DNA of 64,000 bases, from the NCBI GenBank assembly GCA_965232455.1, contig OZ246981.1:5146001-5210000 (forward strand). The letters run 5' to 3'. The stretch comes from JBFGFX01 sp965232455. GTDB lineage: Bacteria > Pseudomonadota > Gammaproteobacteria > Steroidobacterales > Woeseiaceae. Below are positions 45,173-54,298 of the stretch, piece after piece. Under the pieces are notes generated by a model that ran no database searches, was not told the origin of the DNA, and saw nothing but the letters and a program-made list of their open reading frames with translations. The position numbers were made by a program, and so were the translations under genes. Numbering within the stretch: position 1 is the first letter of the stretch; each line of letters opens with the position of its first letter.

Positions 45173-45908
45173 CCAGTATTCACAGGGTTCCTGGCACGAA
45201 TTAAGGACAAAGGTCATTGGGACACTGAATTGCGCTAGTCGCCTGTTGGTCGATGACCCATTTGGTAACCAGACGATAGCCTGCGTAATAATAGTCAGTA
45301 TCCAGCTTAAGAACCGCTAGAGTGTCACTTATAGTCCGAACTGATTCCAGAATCTTCCTCCCCATATTGATGAATGGAGTAAACACTAAAACGAAGTGCG
45401 ACCACACAGCTTTTTGGATTTTAACCACCGGCTGTCTTCGCAAGACAGGTGGTATAAGATGTTTTTTCCTAGTGCGTCAACGGAGCTGTTTCGGGTGTAA
45501 GGTAAGGGTGACATCGAGAAAAAGGTCCGCTAAAGACCCAACTGAGACGGTCGGTATTTTCCGATTCGGAATAATTTTATATGCGGCTATTACCAAAAGA
45601 TGAGCGCTTTGCAATCCACCGGCTTGCCTAACACGTAAATTCTTCGGTTTTAGTGTTCGCAGCCTAGTTATTATCCTTGTAACTAATTGTATTTGAATGA
45701 TCCGGCGAATAGGCTATTCGAAAAGAGGAATTGCTAACTAGGTATTTTGGGATACTAATTACAGTTGGACGCCTGAGGAAATCCCGATGATGACCGAAGA
45801 AGGATTGGCGCTCTCGAGCAACCCGGCGCGCCGCATGTTGGCGAAACGTTCGGCTCGGACTAGACACAATCGGAGGCACCCTCCCGAAGTGTCACCTATA
45901 GTAATCCT
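45138..45908. other. AT-rich gap upstream of the SIR2-STAND gene
   Basis: About 770 bp, clearly richer in AT than the genes on both sides. An 80-codon frame on the minus strand (45201-45443) has some protein-like wording but no recognised family. The end of the gap contains a small plus-strand frame (see 45787). The difference in base composition fits imported DNA. Confidence 0.5.
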
Positions 45909-45912
45909 ATGA
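45787..45912 (+). CDS. Possible 41-residue leader ORF
   Basis: Reads MMTEEGLALSSNPARRMLAK, then SARTRHNRRHPPEVSPIVIL after one Arg, and ends in TGA. The stop overlaps the ATG of the SIR2-STAND gene (ATGA, 4-bp overlap), the layout seen in translational coupling. The frame is open for another 14 codons upstream. I do not recognise it, and it may be chance. Confidence 0.25.
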   Translation: MMTEEGLALSSNPARRMLAKRSARTRHNRRHPPEVSPIVIL

Positions 45913-48900
45913 ACCCGCCAAACAACTCGCAAGCCGAACTGCAAAAAACTATTCGCAACGGTCGCGCCATCATTGTGGCTGGCACAGGCGTTTCCCTTGC
46001 TGCGAGCTACGATACAGCGACGAAACAGTCTCACCCACAGGCCTCATGGACGGGGCTGTTGGAGAATGGGATCGAGTGGCTCAAGGAGCATAAGCTCGTG
46101 GACGATGAGCTGGCCGAGGCCCAACTAAAGCTACTTAAAAAGAACCCCCAAACTCATCGCTTTATCTCTGCGGCAGCAGATGTCTCTGCCGGGATGGGCG
46201 GTGTGAAATCTCCACACTTTGCCGCCTGGCTGAAACGAACTATCGGCTCGATCAAAGCCAACAACCGAAATTTGCTTGATGCGTTGGATGCGCTTCGAGT
46301 TCACGGACACCTCCTCGCAACGACCAACTACGATGGCCTTCTGCTTGGCGAACCCGTGCATCTTAGTCCGGTTACATGGCAGAACACCGATGCTCTCATC
46401 GGTGCCGTGCGTCAGTGGCAGATTGAAAAGGTCATTTTCCTACACGGCTACTGGCGGCACGCCGAGTCCGTGATCTTGGATTGGAAATCCTACGAGCAAA
46501 TCTCCCGCGACGAGGACTATCGCGAAGATCTTGCCGCTTTCTGGAAAACGAACACCTGGGTCTATGTCGGCTGTGGTACGAATGGCTTGTCCGACCCTGA
46601 TTTCGGCCTGCTGCTTGAGCGTTATGGTGACCGAGCCCGACAAGCGGGGCATTGGGACTTCTGCCTCGTCACGAGGAAACAGCGCGACGAGTTTCAGGCT
46701 TATTTCGACCAGCACAATCTCAACATCAAAGCCGTCTCTTTCGGTGACTCGAATGACGATTTGCCGCGGTATCTTCGAGCGTTGCTGCCTACAGTAGACC
46801 CGCATTTGCCACCACCCGGTCCGCCTCAGCCGGACACCATTCCTCGGCCTCCTGCTTTCTACGCTAAGCCGGACTATATCGGCTCTCACCAGTTCGTCGG
46901 GCGCGCGAGGGAACTCGAAGAGCTTAGCGACTGGGCCGCCAAAGCCGACCCGACCAACTTACTCCTGTTTGATGCCATCGGCGGTAATGGCAAGAGCATG
47001 CTCACCTGGGAGTGGACTATCAATCACGCCACCGCCGTCCGCACCGATTGGGCCGGGCGCTTCTGGTACTCGTTCTATGAAAAGGGCGCGATCATGGCGG
47101 ATTTCTGTCAGCGCGCGCTTGCCTACATGACGGAGAAGCCGTTGGAGTGCTTCGTAAAAAAGAAAACGGCCGAACTGAAGGATGAGCTCCTCGCCCAGCT
47201 CCATGCAAAGCCCTGGCTGTTCGTACTCGATGGACTCGAACGCGTGCTCGTGGCCTACCACCGCATTGATTCCGCCGAAGTCCCAGACGAAGAGGCGAAC
47301 GCCCCCACAGACAGAATTGTCAATCGCAACCCCACCGACGCCATCCGCGACGAGGACAACGACCTTCTGCGCGCCTTCGCCGCCACCAAGCCATCGAAGC
47401 TTCTCGTCAGCTCCCGGCTTACACCGCGTGTGCTGCTGAATCAGGGCGGCCAGCCCATCAACGGAGCGAAGCGCATCACCCTCCCCGGCATGCGCCCGCG
47501 AGATGCGGAGAAGCTCCTCCGCTCCTGCGGAATCGAGGGCGACAGCACCGCCATCCGAAGCTACCTCACGGCCAACTGCGACAACCACCCGCTAGTCATC
47601 GGTGTCCTTGGCGGCCTCATTTATCACTACCGAGAGAACCGCGGGAACTTCGACGACTGGGTAGCCGACGCGTACGCCGGAGCTGCGCTCGACCTCGCCA
47701 GTCTCGACCTCATTCAGCGGCGTAACCATATCCTCCGCGCCGCGCTTGACGCGCTGCCGCCGGAAAGCCGCCAGCTCCTCTCCACCCTCGCGCTGCTTAC
47801 TGACGCTGTGGACTACGAGACGCTCAAGGCCTTCAATCCCCACCTGCCGCCAGAGCCGAAAGCAGTGGAGGAGCCTGAGCCGCCGGAGAAATATTGGCGC
47901 TGGAACGAGTTATCGGACGAGGAGAAAGCCGAGTGGCAGAAGCGATACGAAACTGCCCTCGTGCAGTGGCGGGACTATGAAATGGCGGTGCAAGCCCGGC
48001 TAGTGTCAGCGGAGTTCCTAGCGGCCCGGAGTAAGCTGGAGGTTACTGTCACCGATCTGGAGCAGCGCGGCCTGCTGCAATGGGATGGCCGCAAGCAGAA
48101 GTATGATCTCCACCCCGTGGTGCGCGGCGTGGCCTCGGGGTGGATGGCGGCGGCGGACCGGGAATGCCACGGGCAGAGTGTGGTGGACTACTTCTCCGCG
48201 CAGCCCCACCGTCCCTACGTAGAAGCCGAGACGCTAGAGGATGTTCGCAACGGCCTGCACGTCGTCCGCACGCTTCTCAAGCTTGAGCGCCTCCAGCAGG
48301 CGGCGACTGCCTTCTTGGGCGATTTGTCGACTGCTCTCCGTGTCAATCTCGAAGCCCATGCGGAATGCTTGTCTCTGCTGCGCCCCTTTTTCCCCGCGGG
48401 CTGGGACGAACTGCCGCAGGACGTGACGGCGGCGCACGGCCGCCGTCTCGCAGGTATCGCGGCGATTGCCTTGCGCCATTCCGGTGAGCTGGGCGCCAGC
48501 CTTGATGCCCACGGTGTTACCCTGCGGGCCGACTTAGCGACAGGTATTTCGACCAATACATCTACCAGTCTCCGCAACATTTCGCTCTGCCTGGCTGACC
48601 AAAATCGACTCGCCCAATCGCTCCGCGTAGACGAATTGGCCTTGGAACTCTCCATGCTGGCGAAAGTGGACCAAGGGATCTTCCTTTCCCGACGAAACCT
48701 TTTTGCTCACCAGTCGCTGCTGGGCCAATGGGTGGAGGCCGCCACCACGTGGCGACTCCTCGATCCCATGGGCCGCGCTTGGTCGCGCAACCACTATATG
48801 CCTGGAGACGCTGAGGAGCGTTTCGCTCAGTTTCAATTCTGGCAGGGCACCTTGCAGGAGGAGCACCTCGCCAAGGCGGAGCGATTGGCGGCGGAAAGCA

Positions 48901-49394
48901 CCAACCGCGTCACCATCCGTAGACTCCATCGTCTGCGCGGCGACTGGCGGCTGGAGCTGGGCGAGTGGGCGCAGGCAGCGGCGAGTTACCAGGAAGCCGT
49001 GCGCTTGGCCCGCGAGCGCAGCCTCCCGGATGCCCATTCCGAGACCGGCCTTGTCCTTGCCAAGCATCGCCTCGGGGAGGTCACCGACCCACAGCACGAA
49101 GCTGAGCGACTGGTTCAAGCCCGCGACCCCGCGCATCGCCTCCTCGCCCAGCTCTGGCTCGCCCTCGGCGACCGCGACAAAGCAAAGCACCACGCCCTCG
49201 CTGCCTACAAACGGGCCTGGGCTGACGGCGAGCCGTATGTGTTCCGCTACGAACTCACCAAGGCCACCGAAATGCTCCGGCAGATGAGCGCCCCCATCCC
49301 AACCCTCTCGCTCTACGACCCGGCCAAGGACAAGCCATTCCCTTGGGAAGCCGACGTCCGCGCTGCCATCGAAGGGCGCAGGGCTAAGAAGTAA
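45909..49394 (+). CDS. SIR2-STAND-TPR protein (candidate antiphage NADase)
   Basis: An 1161-residue protein. Residues about 15-290 form a SIR2-like domain: nucleotide loop AIIVAGTGVSLAAS (GTGVS at 25-29), TTNYD (138-142, catalytic Asn), VIFLHGYW (His179) and VYVGCGTNGLSDPDF. A proline-rich linker (298-315) leads to a STAND ATPase with P-loop DAIGGNGKSM (GGNGKS 358-363) and Walker B WLFVLDGLERV. The C-terminal half (about 780-1130) is helical and TPR-like (LGEWAQAAASYQEAVRLARE). Proteins of this plan (SIR2-STAND, compare Avs5-type) deplete NAD on phage sensing; that is family knowledge, not shown here. The gene lies alone between two direct repeats that copy the end of the neighbouring VPS10 gene. 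The ribosome-binding site is weak; a small ORF overlaps its start. Confidence 0.88.
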   Translation: MNPPNNSQAELQKTIRNGRAIIVAGTGVSLAASYDTATKQSHPQASWTGLLENGIEWLKEHKLVDDELAEAQLKLLKKNPQTHRFISAAADVSAGMGGVKSPHFAAWLKRTIGSIKANNRNLLDALDALRVHGHLLATTNYDGLLLGEPVHLSPVTWQNTDALIGAVRQWQIEKVIFLHGYWRHAESVILDWKSYEQISRDEDYREDLAAFWKTNTWVYVGCGTNGLSDPDFGLLLERYGDRARQAGHWDFCLVTRKQRDEFQAYFDQHNLNIKAVSFGDSNDDLPRYLRALLPTVDPHLPPPGPPQPDTIPRPPAFYAKPDYIGSHQFVGRARELEELSDWAAKADPTNLLLFDAIGGNGKSMLTWEWTINHATAVRTDWAGRFWYSFYEKGAIMADFCQRALAYMTEKPLECFVKKKTAELKDELLAQLHAKPWLFVLDGLERVLVAYHRIDSAEVPDEEANAPTDRIVNRNPTDAIRDEDNDLLRAFAATKPSKLLVSSRLTPRVLLNQGGQPINGAKRITLPGMRPRDAEKLLRSCGIEGDSTAIRSYLTANCDNHPLVIGVLGGLIYHYRENRGNFDDWVADAYAGAALDLASLDLIQRRNHILRAALDALPPESRQLLSTLALLTDAVDYETLKAFNPHLPPEPKAVEEPEPPEKYWRWNELSDEEKAEWQKRYETALVQWRDYEMAVQARLVSAEFLAARSKLEVTVTDLEQRGLLQWDGRKQKYDLHPVVRGVASGWMAAADRECHGQSVVDYFSAQPHRPYVEAETLEDVRNGLHVVRTLLKLERLQQAATAFLGDLSTALRVNLEAHAECLSLLRPFFPAGWDELPQDVTAAHGRRLAGIAAIALRHSGELGASLDAHGVTLRADLATGISTNTSTSLRNISLCLADQNRLAQSLRVDELALELSMLAKVDQGIFLSRRNLFAHQSLLGQWVEAATTWRLLDPMGRAWSRNHYMPGDAEERFAQFQFWQGTLQEEHLAKAERLAAESTNRVTIRRLHRLRGDWRLELGEWAQAAASYQEAVRLARERSLPDAHSETGLVLAKHRLGEVTDPQHEAERLVQARDPAHRLLAQLWLALGDRDKAKHHALAAYKRAWADGEPYVFRYELTKATEMLRQMSAPIPTLSLYDPAKDKPFPWEADVRAAIEGRRAKK

Positions 49395-49550
49395 GCGAAA
49401 AAGGAAGGCTAGGGTTCAGACGGGTCCTCGACGCGGCGACCTCGTTCGCTGATTGGTGAATCGGGGCTTTTTCATCTGATCCTCCTAGCAATGGAACGAC
49501 AGAAAGGTTTACGTATCGCTGTCGCTCAGGAGGGGAAGCTTACGAAAACG

Positions 49551-49616
49551 GCAGGAGATTGAGACGTTGAGCGCGCCGTGACCTAGGGGCCTGTAGAGAG
49601 ATCTCGTATGGTCAAA
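49551..49616 (+). repeat. 66-bp direct repeat, right copy
   Basis: Near copy of 45107-45172. It encodes QEIETLSAP and a stop, compared with QEIEMLSTP at the real end of the VPS10/BNR gene, but no VPS10 frame precedes it. It marks the right edge of the segment that carries the SIR2-STAND gene. Confidence 0.85.
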
Positions 49617-49734
49617 ATTCGAGCCATGCGGCATATGGACCTTTCCCGAGTGTTGGTCATTCCCGGTCACATTTCTTTTGCTACGATCGCAGTCTCCTTG
49701 GACGGAACAGGGTATTACCTGAGAAGAGTCTGCA

Positions 49735-50244
49735 ATGCACGTGAGAAGCATGGGTCAGGACTACGCCTCAGCCGACGATCGCGGTTTTACCCCCCGTTAC
49801 GGCGCCAAATGCCACTGCGGCGCCGTCGCGTACCAGGTCCGCGCCGATCCGGTAGACGCCAAAATCTGCCACTGCCATGACTGTCAGACGCTGCACGGCG
49901 CCCCTATGCAATGGGCAGCGATCTTCCACAAACGAGACGTTCGATTCACGGTCGGCGTCGATCACCTGCGCTTTTTCAGCAGTGCGCGCAATCGCTACGA
50001 GCGCTCATTGCCCTGCAAGGTGAGCTGCGCTTTGTGTGGCACTCCGATCGCAGACGAAGGGAAGAACATGTGGCTCGCGTTCCCGACTCTGTTCGACTTT
50101 GGCGCTCCTCCACGAGTGCCGGAAGCCTTCCGGCCGACCAGCCATATCTTCTACGGCATGCGTGTGATCGACGTAATGGATGGACTGCCGAAATGGTCCG
50201 GGCACAAAGACCGGTCGGCCTTGCTTCCGGAGCGTCACGGCTGA
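49735..50244 (+). CDS. GFA-family zinc protein (glutathione-dependent formaldehyde-activating enzyme-like)
   Basis: A 169-residue protein with the GFA zinc ligands: AKCHCGAVAYQV, KICHCHDCQTLHGAPMQWAA and SCALCGTPIADEG. The family is named after a formaldehyde/glutathione enzyme, but most members have unknown substrates. The start ATG (49735) follows gagaagag. No formaldehyde-oxidation genes are nearby. It begins just after the right direct repeat and was probably the original neighbour of the VPS10 gene. Confidence 0.88.
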   Translation: MHVRSMGQDYASADDRGFTPRYGAKCHCGAVAYQVRADPVDAKICHCHDCQTLHGAPMQWAAIFHKRDVRFTVGVDHLRFFSSARNRYERSLPCKVSCALCGTPIADEGKNMWLAFPTLFDFGAPPRVPEAFRPTSHIFYGMRVIDVMDGLPKWSGHKDRSALLPERHG

Positions 50245-50346
50245 TCCTCCGGTTTCATCAATTCGCGCCGTCCCAAGAAATACGAGTTGTAGTGTCTCTG
50301 AGATAGCTACGCTTGGTGACACTTAAACAAGGGAGAGCAAGGACTC

Positions 50347-50832
50347 GTGTATTTGGTTTTGGCGGGACTGGTCGAAGAATTGGAGGTCAGGTCGTCGTCT
50401 GCGGCTCTCCATGATCATGGCCAGGACGCACTATACACGGCAGCTGCATTGAACGACGTAGGAGCAGTGGAATTATTGCTGGAAAAGGGAGATTTGCACG
50501 GTTTCTTTAGTGGTGTGACGAATGCGTACTTTTCTGCAAGGGACTCGCGGAAACACCCGGCTGCCGCTGCGGCGGAATTCGGCGGTACACAAGTATTGTC
50601 GTTGCTGATCAGCCGTGGGCTGGACGTAAATTTTCGTGTATCCGAGCATGGCATGGATTTGTTTTCACTCGCCCTACTGGGAGGGCAGGTGGACACTATA
50701 AACTTATTGATTGAGAACGGATACGACTTGAAATGTGAATACCGTTTTCCGAATGGCAATAGTTACTTGGATGTGGCTAGAGTTTCCGGGTCTGGAGAGC
50801 TCCTGAAGACAATCGGCGATCTGTGCCGATAG
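50347..50832 (+). CDS. Ankyrin-repeat protein
   Basis: A 161-residue cytoplasmic protein. The start GTG has aagga 5 nt upstream. Ankyrin-type helices are visible: DALYTAAALNDVGAVELLLE, HPAAAAAEFGGTQVLSLLIS, RGLDVNFRVSEHGMDLFSLA and LLGGQVDTINLLIENGYDLK. There is no signal peptide or other domain. The role is unknown; such proteins usually bind other proteins, and no partner is evident here. Confidence 0.75.
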   Translation: MYLVLAGLVEELEVRSSSAALHDHGQDALYTAAALNDVGAVELLLEKGDLHGFFSGVTNAYFSARDSRKHPAAAAAEFGGTQVLSLLISRGLDVNFRVSEHGMDLFSLALLGGQVDTINLLIENGYDLKCEYRFPNGNSYLDVARVSGSGELLKTIGDLCR

Positions 50833-50883
50833 GTTAGTTTCGTTCGTTGTGGCTGAACAGTCGCCAATGTTGTTCTGTTGAAT

Positions 50884-51443
50884 CTAGTGAAGTGACCTTG
50901 GCCCAGAATTCCGGTCCATCAGTTCATTATGAGGCGGCTCCCGTGGTTTTGTTTGCGATGCCAGCCTGACACCGCTTCCAACCCGGGAGTTTCCAGAGAT
51001 AACGTTGCCGGCACCCGGGGCAGTGCCCCCGATCAAATTGCCGCTGGGTGAAGTCACCTGTATGCCAATACCATTGTCCAGTGCGACGATGCCGCTGGCG
51101 TCCGTACCAATCAGGTTACCCTGGGTCAAGTTGCCCTGATCGGTAACAACGATACCGACGATAATGCCGGATATCAGGTTCGGTGCCACCGATCGTGCTG
51201 CCATTTCTGAAGCCCGCCGTCGACAGTGTTCACCGCGGGCCACAACCCGGTCGTGACTGTAACAAGCGCCGTGCCCTCAACGCCGCCTGCGGCCGCCGTG
51301 ATTGTAGTTTCTCCCCTAAAGACTGCGGTAACCCATCCGGAGTTTCCGTCAACTGTAGCAACAGCATTGTCTGATGACGACCAGATGAAGCTCGCGCTGG
51401 TTAGCGGAATGCCGGCCGCGTTGCTGGCGACGGCAGTAAGCTA
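50884..51443 (-). pseudogene. Decayed surface protein: Big_2 Ig-like domain plus beta-helix repeats
   Basis: On the minus strand the first part reads LTAVASNAAGIPLTSASFIW, then SSSDNAVATVDGNSGWVTAV and GETTITAAAGGVEGTALVTV, a bacterial Ig-like (Big_2) domain. After a frame change near 51200 it continues as APNLISG, NLTQGNLIGTDASGIVALDN, GIGIQ and NLIGGTAPGAGNVISGN, typical of right-handed beta-helix surface proteins. In the other frame the segment GSTIGGTEPD is seen just before the break, so a frameshift is likely. Both ends are missing. Remnant of a once large secreted protein. Confidence 0.7.
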
Positions 51444-51581
51444 AAACTGCTCGTCAATTTCGCTCAATGTTTGCGCGCCGGGATGTAGCACAATGGCAAA
51501 AACGGTGTTGTCAATACTGGTGGTCGATGAGCCCAGCGAAGAACTCGACCCGGAAGCGCAGGGCCTGCGTGGTGTCGGTCT

Positions 51582-54188
51582 CTACTCGAAATCGCGCGCC
51601 AACTCCTCCGCGTATCGCCGATAGCGCGGACGCGTCGATCCCATCGAAGCCTCGAGTGTGTCGAGCGCGTCCTTGAACACTCCTCGTGCCCGCTCGACCT
51701 CGCCGTTGGCACGCAGGTGACGAGCAAATCGAATGCGAGCGTCGACCGCCGGGACGCTGTTCTCGCCGGTCGTTTTGTCGATGATGCCGATGGCGTCGTT
51801 AAACAGGAGTTCCCGTTCTTCCGGCGAGCGCGTCGATGTAGGTATCGACGCGAGCCCCGCGTAGCTTCTACCCAGTTCCGGATGCGAATCGTCGAGGGCG
51901 CGGGCTTTTTCGACAGTGTCCTGAAACAGACCCTCGGCAACCTCGTACCGTTCCTGCTCCAGTGCCAGGTAGGCCATTCCGTTCAACGTTTGAATCTCCC
52001 GAACGCTACCCTCGCCGAATACGTCGCGAACGACGGAGAACGATCGCTCGTAGTTCGCCGTCGCTTGTTCGTACTGCCCGGCTTCCTGGAAAACGTGCCC
52101 AAGACCGATCCTGACCACCGCGACGTTTGCGTGATCGTCACCCAGCGCGTCGGCGAATACGCTGATTGCATCTTCGAGCATTGCTTGCGCTTCGCCGTAG
52201 TTGCCCAGATCACGAAACAGGTTGCCCATGTTGCTCAGACTGTAGGCAACTTCCATGTGCCGCGGACCGAATACTTCCCGTTTTAGTTCGAGCGCTTCTC
52301 GATGCGTAGGCTCAGCGCGATCCATCTGCCCCGTCAGATGGTAGGTCGTCGCCAGGTTGGCGACAGCGCGTGCATACAGGCCGGTTTTTTCGCCGCCCTC
52401 GAAGTACCGGACAGCGTCCTCGAACGCGCCTGTTGCACCCAGGTAGTCGCCCATCATGTAGAGCGTCAATCCCAGCGCATTGACGTTGCGCGCTAGCGCA
52501 CCATTGCTGATGGTGGGTATCTGCCGGAAGATTTCGCCGGACCGCTCCAGCGCCGCGCGCGCTTCCTGAAACTGGCCCTGTTGGGAGTAGGACGATGCGA
52601 TGAATTCGAGCGTATCCGCGACCGCCGCGCTGTCGCTCCCTTCGGTCGCAGTGTATAGCGCCAATGCCGACTCGAAGTGTTCGATGGACAGCTGATAGTC
52701 GCCTTTGTCGTAAGCTACTTTGCCAAGCGCGTAGCGGCTATCGGCCAGATCCGAGTCGCTCGCGGGAAATTTCTCCGTGCGGATACGGTACGCCTTCTCG
52801 ACGAGCTCGGCGGACCGTTCGACGTCGCCGAGATTGCCAAGCACGACGCCGAGGGTGGTCAGGAGGCGCGCCTGAATAGCGGGTCGGTCGGCGAGTTCCG
52901 ATTCGAGGCGGACCGATCCGCGCTCGACGAGATCTCTCGCGGAGATGTCGGTCGACAATTCCTGACTGGCGAACGGGTCGGAACTGCCAAACAACTCGAT
53001 CAGGAACGTCGACACCTCGCGGGCGGTTTCCGCTTCGGTGACGGCAATCCTCTCAGCTTCGATTGCGCGAAACATGCCGATGGTGGCTGCCGCCCCGCCG
53101 CCGATGATCGCGAGTATCGCCAGTGACCCGGAGAGCACCACCACGCGATTCCTTCGCACAAATCGCCCGAGCAGGTAGCCGGGGCTGGGTGGACGCGCGA
53201 GCACCGCTTCGTGTCTGAGGACCCGGCGACACTCCATTGCCAGCGCGTTGACGGTTTCGTAGCGACGCGTCCGATCCTTCTCGATGGCGCGCATGACCAC
53301 CCAATCGAGGTCGCCTTGAAGTTGCCGCTTGATATCGTCCGGATCGGTGGCACGCGCATCGGCAATTTCATTGCGAGTGTTGCCCAGCTCCGTGAAGCGG
53401 GTGCTGGGCTTTGGCGGTTCCCGCTCGCGGAGCGCGAACCGCATCGCCTCTTCCCCGACGGCGTGCAGATCCAGAGGTACGGTCCCAACGAGCAGTTCGT
53501 ACAGGACGACGCCCAGCGAGTAGATGTCCGCGCGCGTGTCGATATCGAGACCGGTCAGGCCGGCTTGTTCCGGGCTCATGTATTGCGGCGTGCCGACGAT
53601 CTGCCCGATGCGCGTATAGAGCGTCGCTTCGGTGAGCGTCGTGCTGGTGGCCTTGGCGATACCGAAGTCGATGATTTTGGGCTCAGGCGTTCCATCCACC
53701 ACTCCGACCAGGATGTTCGACGGTTTGAGATCCCGGTGGATGAGTCCCTTCAGATGCGCATGTTGGACCGCGGAGCACACTTGGATGAAAAGTTCCAGGC
53801 GTTGCTCGTTGTTCAGGCGGTGTTCGTCGCAGTAGTCGGTAATGGGCATGCCCTTGACGTGTTCCATCGCAAAGTAGGGACGACCTGACTCCGCGATGCC
53901 GCCGTCGAAGATTTTTGCGATATAGGGATGATCCAATACCGCGAGCGCCTGTTCCTCCGACCTGAAGCGCGCGACCACCTGCTTGCTGTCCATGCCCGCC
54001 TTGACGATTTTCAACGCCACGCGCCGTTTGACCGGCTCGGATTGCTCGGCGAGGTAGACCACGGCCATGCCACCCTCTCCGAGCACGTCGAGGATCTGGT
54101 ATGGGCCGATATTGGTCGGAGTGTCCGCGCCTCCGGACCCCGGCTCTTTGGCGCTGACGTGCTGATTGTTGTCGTTTTGGTCCGTCAT
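51582..54188 (-). CDS. Ser/Thr protein kinase with TPR sensor region
   Basis: The ATG at 54188, with ggaag upstream, gives 868 residues (a TTG at 54200 gives four more). The kinase domain (about 30-300) is complete: glycine loop LGEGGMAVVY, Lys60 in RRVALKIV, catalytic loop IHRDLKPSN (Asp153) and KIIDFGIAKA (Asp174), with APE region GTPQYMSPEQ. A single membrane span (VVVLSGSLAILAIIGGGAAA, about 350-370) is followed by a periplasmic region with about ten TPRs (ALDELGN-type pairs such as SNMGNLFRDLGNYGEAQAML). A kinase-TM-TPR layout is frequent in this kind of gammaproteobacterium. It lies 110 nt downstream of a second kinase. Confidence 0.92.
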   Translation of the reverse strand: MTDQNDNNQHVSAKEPGSGGADTPTNIGPYQILDVLGEGGMAVVYLAEQSEPVKRRVALKIVKAGMDSKQVVARFRSEEQALAVLDHPYIAKIFDGGIAESGRPYFAMEHVKGMPITDYCDEHRLNNEQRLELFIQVCSAVQHAHLKGLIHRDLKPSNILVGVVDGTPEPKIIDFGIAKATSTTLTEATLYTRIGQIVGTPQYMSPEQAGLTGLDIDTRADIYSLGVVLYELLVGTVPLDLHAVGEEAMRFALREREPPKPSTRFTELGNTRNEIADARATDPDDIKRQLQGDLDWVVMRAIEKDRTRRYETVNALAMECRRVLRHEAVLARPPSPGYLLGRFVRRNRVVVLSGSLAILAIIGGGAAATIGMFRAIEAERIAVTEAETAREVSTFLIELFGSSDPFASQELSTDISARDLVERGSVRLESELADRPAIQARLLTTLGVVLGNLGDVERSAELVEKAYRIRTEKFPASDSDLADSRYALGKVAYDKGDYQLSIEHFESALALYTATEGSDSAAVADTLEFIASSYSQQGQFQEARAALERSGEIFRQIPTISNGALARNVNALGLTLYMMGDYLGATGAFEDAVRYFEGGEKTGLYARAVANLATTYHLTGQMDRAEPTHREALELKREVFGPRHMEVAYSLSNMGNLFRDLGNYGEAQAMLEDAISVFADALGDDHANVAVVRIGLGHVFQEAGQYEQATANYERSFSVVRDVFGEGSVREIQTLNGMAYLALEQERYEVAEGLFQDTVEKARALDDSHPELGRSYAGLASIPTSTRSPEERELLFNDAIGIIDKTTGENSVPAVDARIRFARHLRANGEVERARGVFKDALDTLEASMGSTRPRYRRYAEELARDFE

Positions 54189-54298
54189 CCGCGCTTCCAA
54201 ACGGGCAGTGGACTACCCCTAATTCTAGACGACGATCAAAGTGTGGGGATCGAAGTTCCCCGCGACACATCATGACCGGACTTTGGTTTCCGGCGTAA

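Noticed and set aside
45201..45443. 80-codon minus-strand frame in the AT-rich gap.
   Set aside because: Some natural-looking wording, but no ribosome-binding site, family or context to support it.
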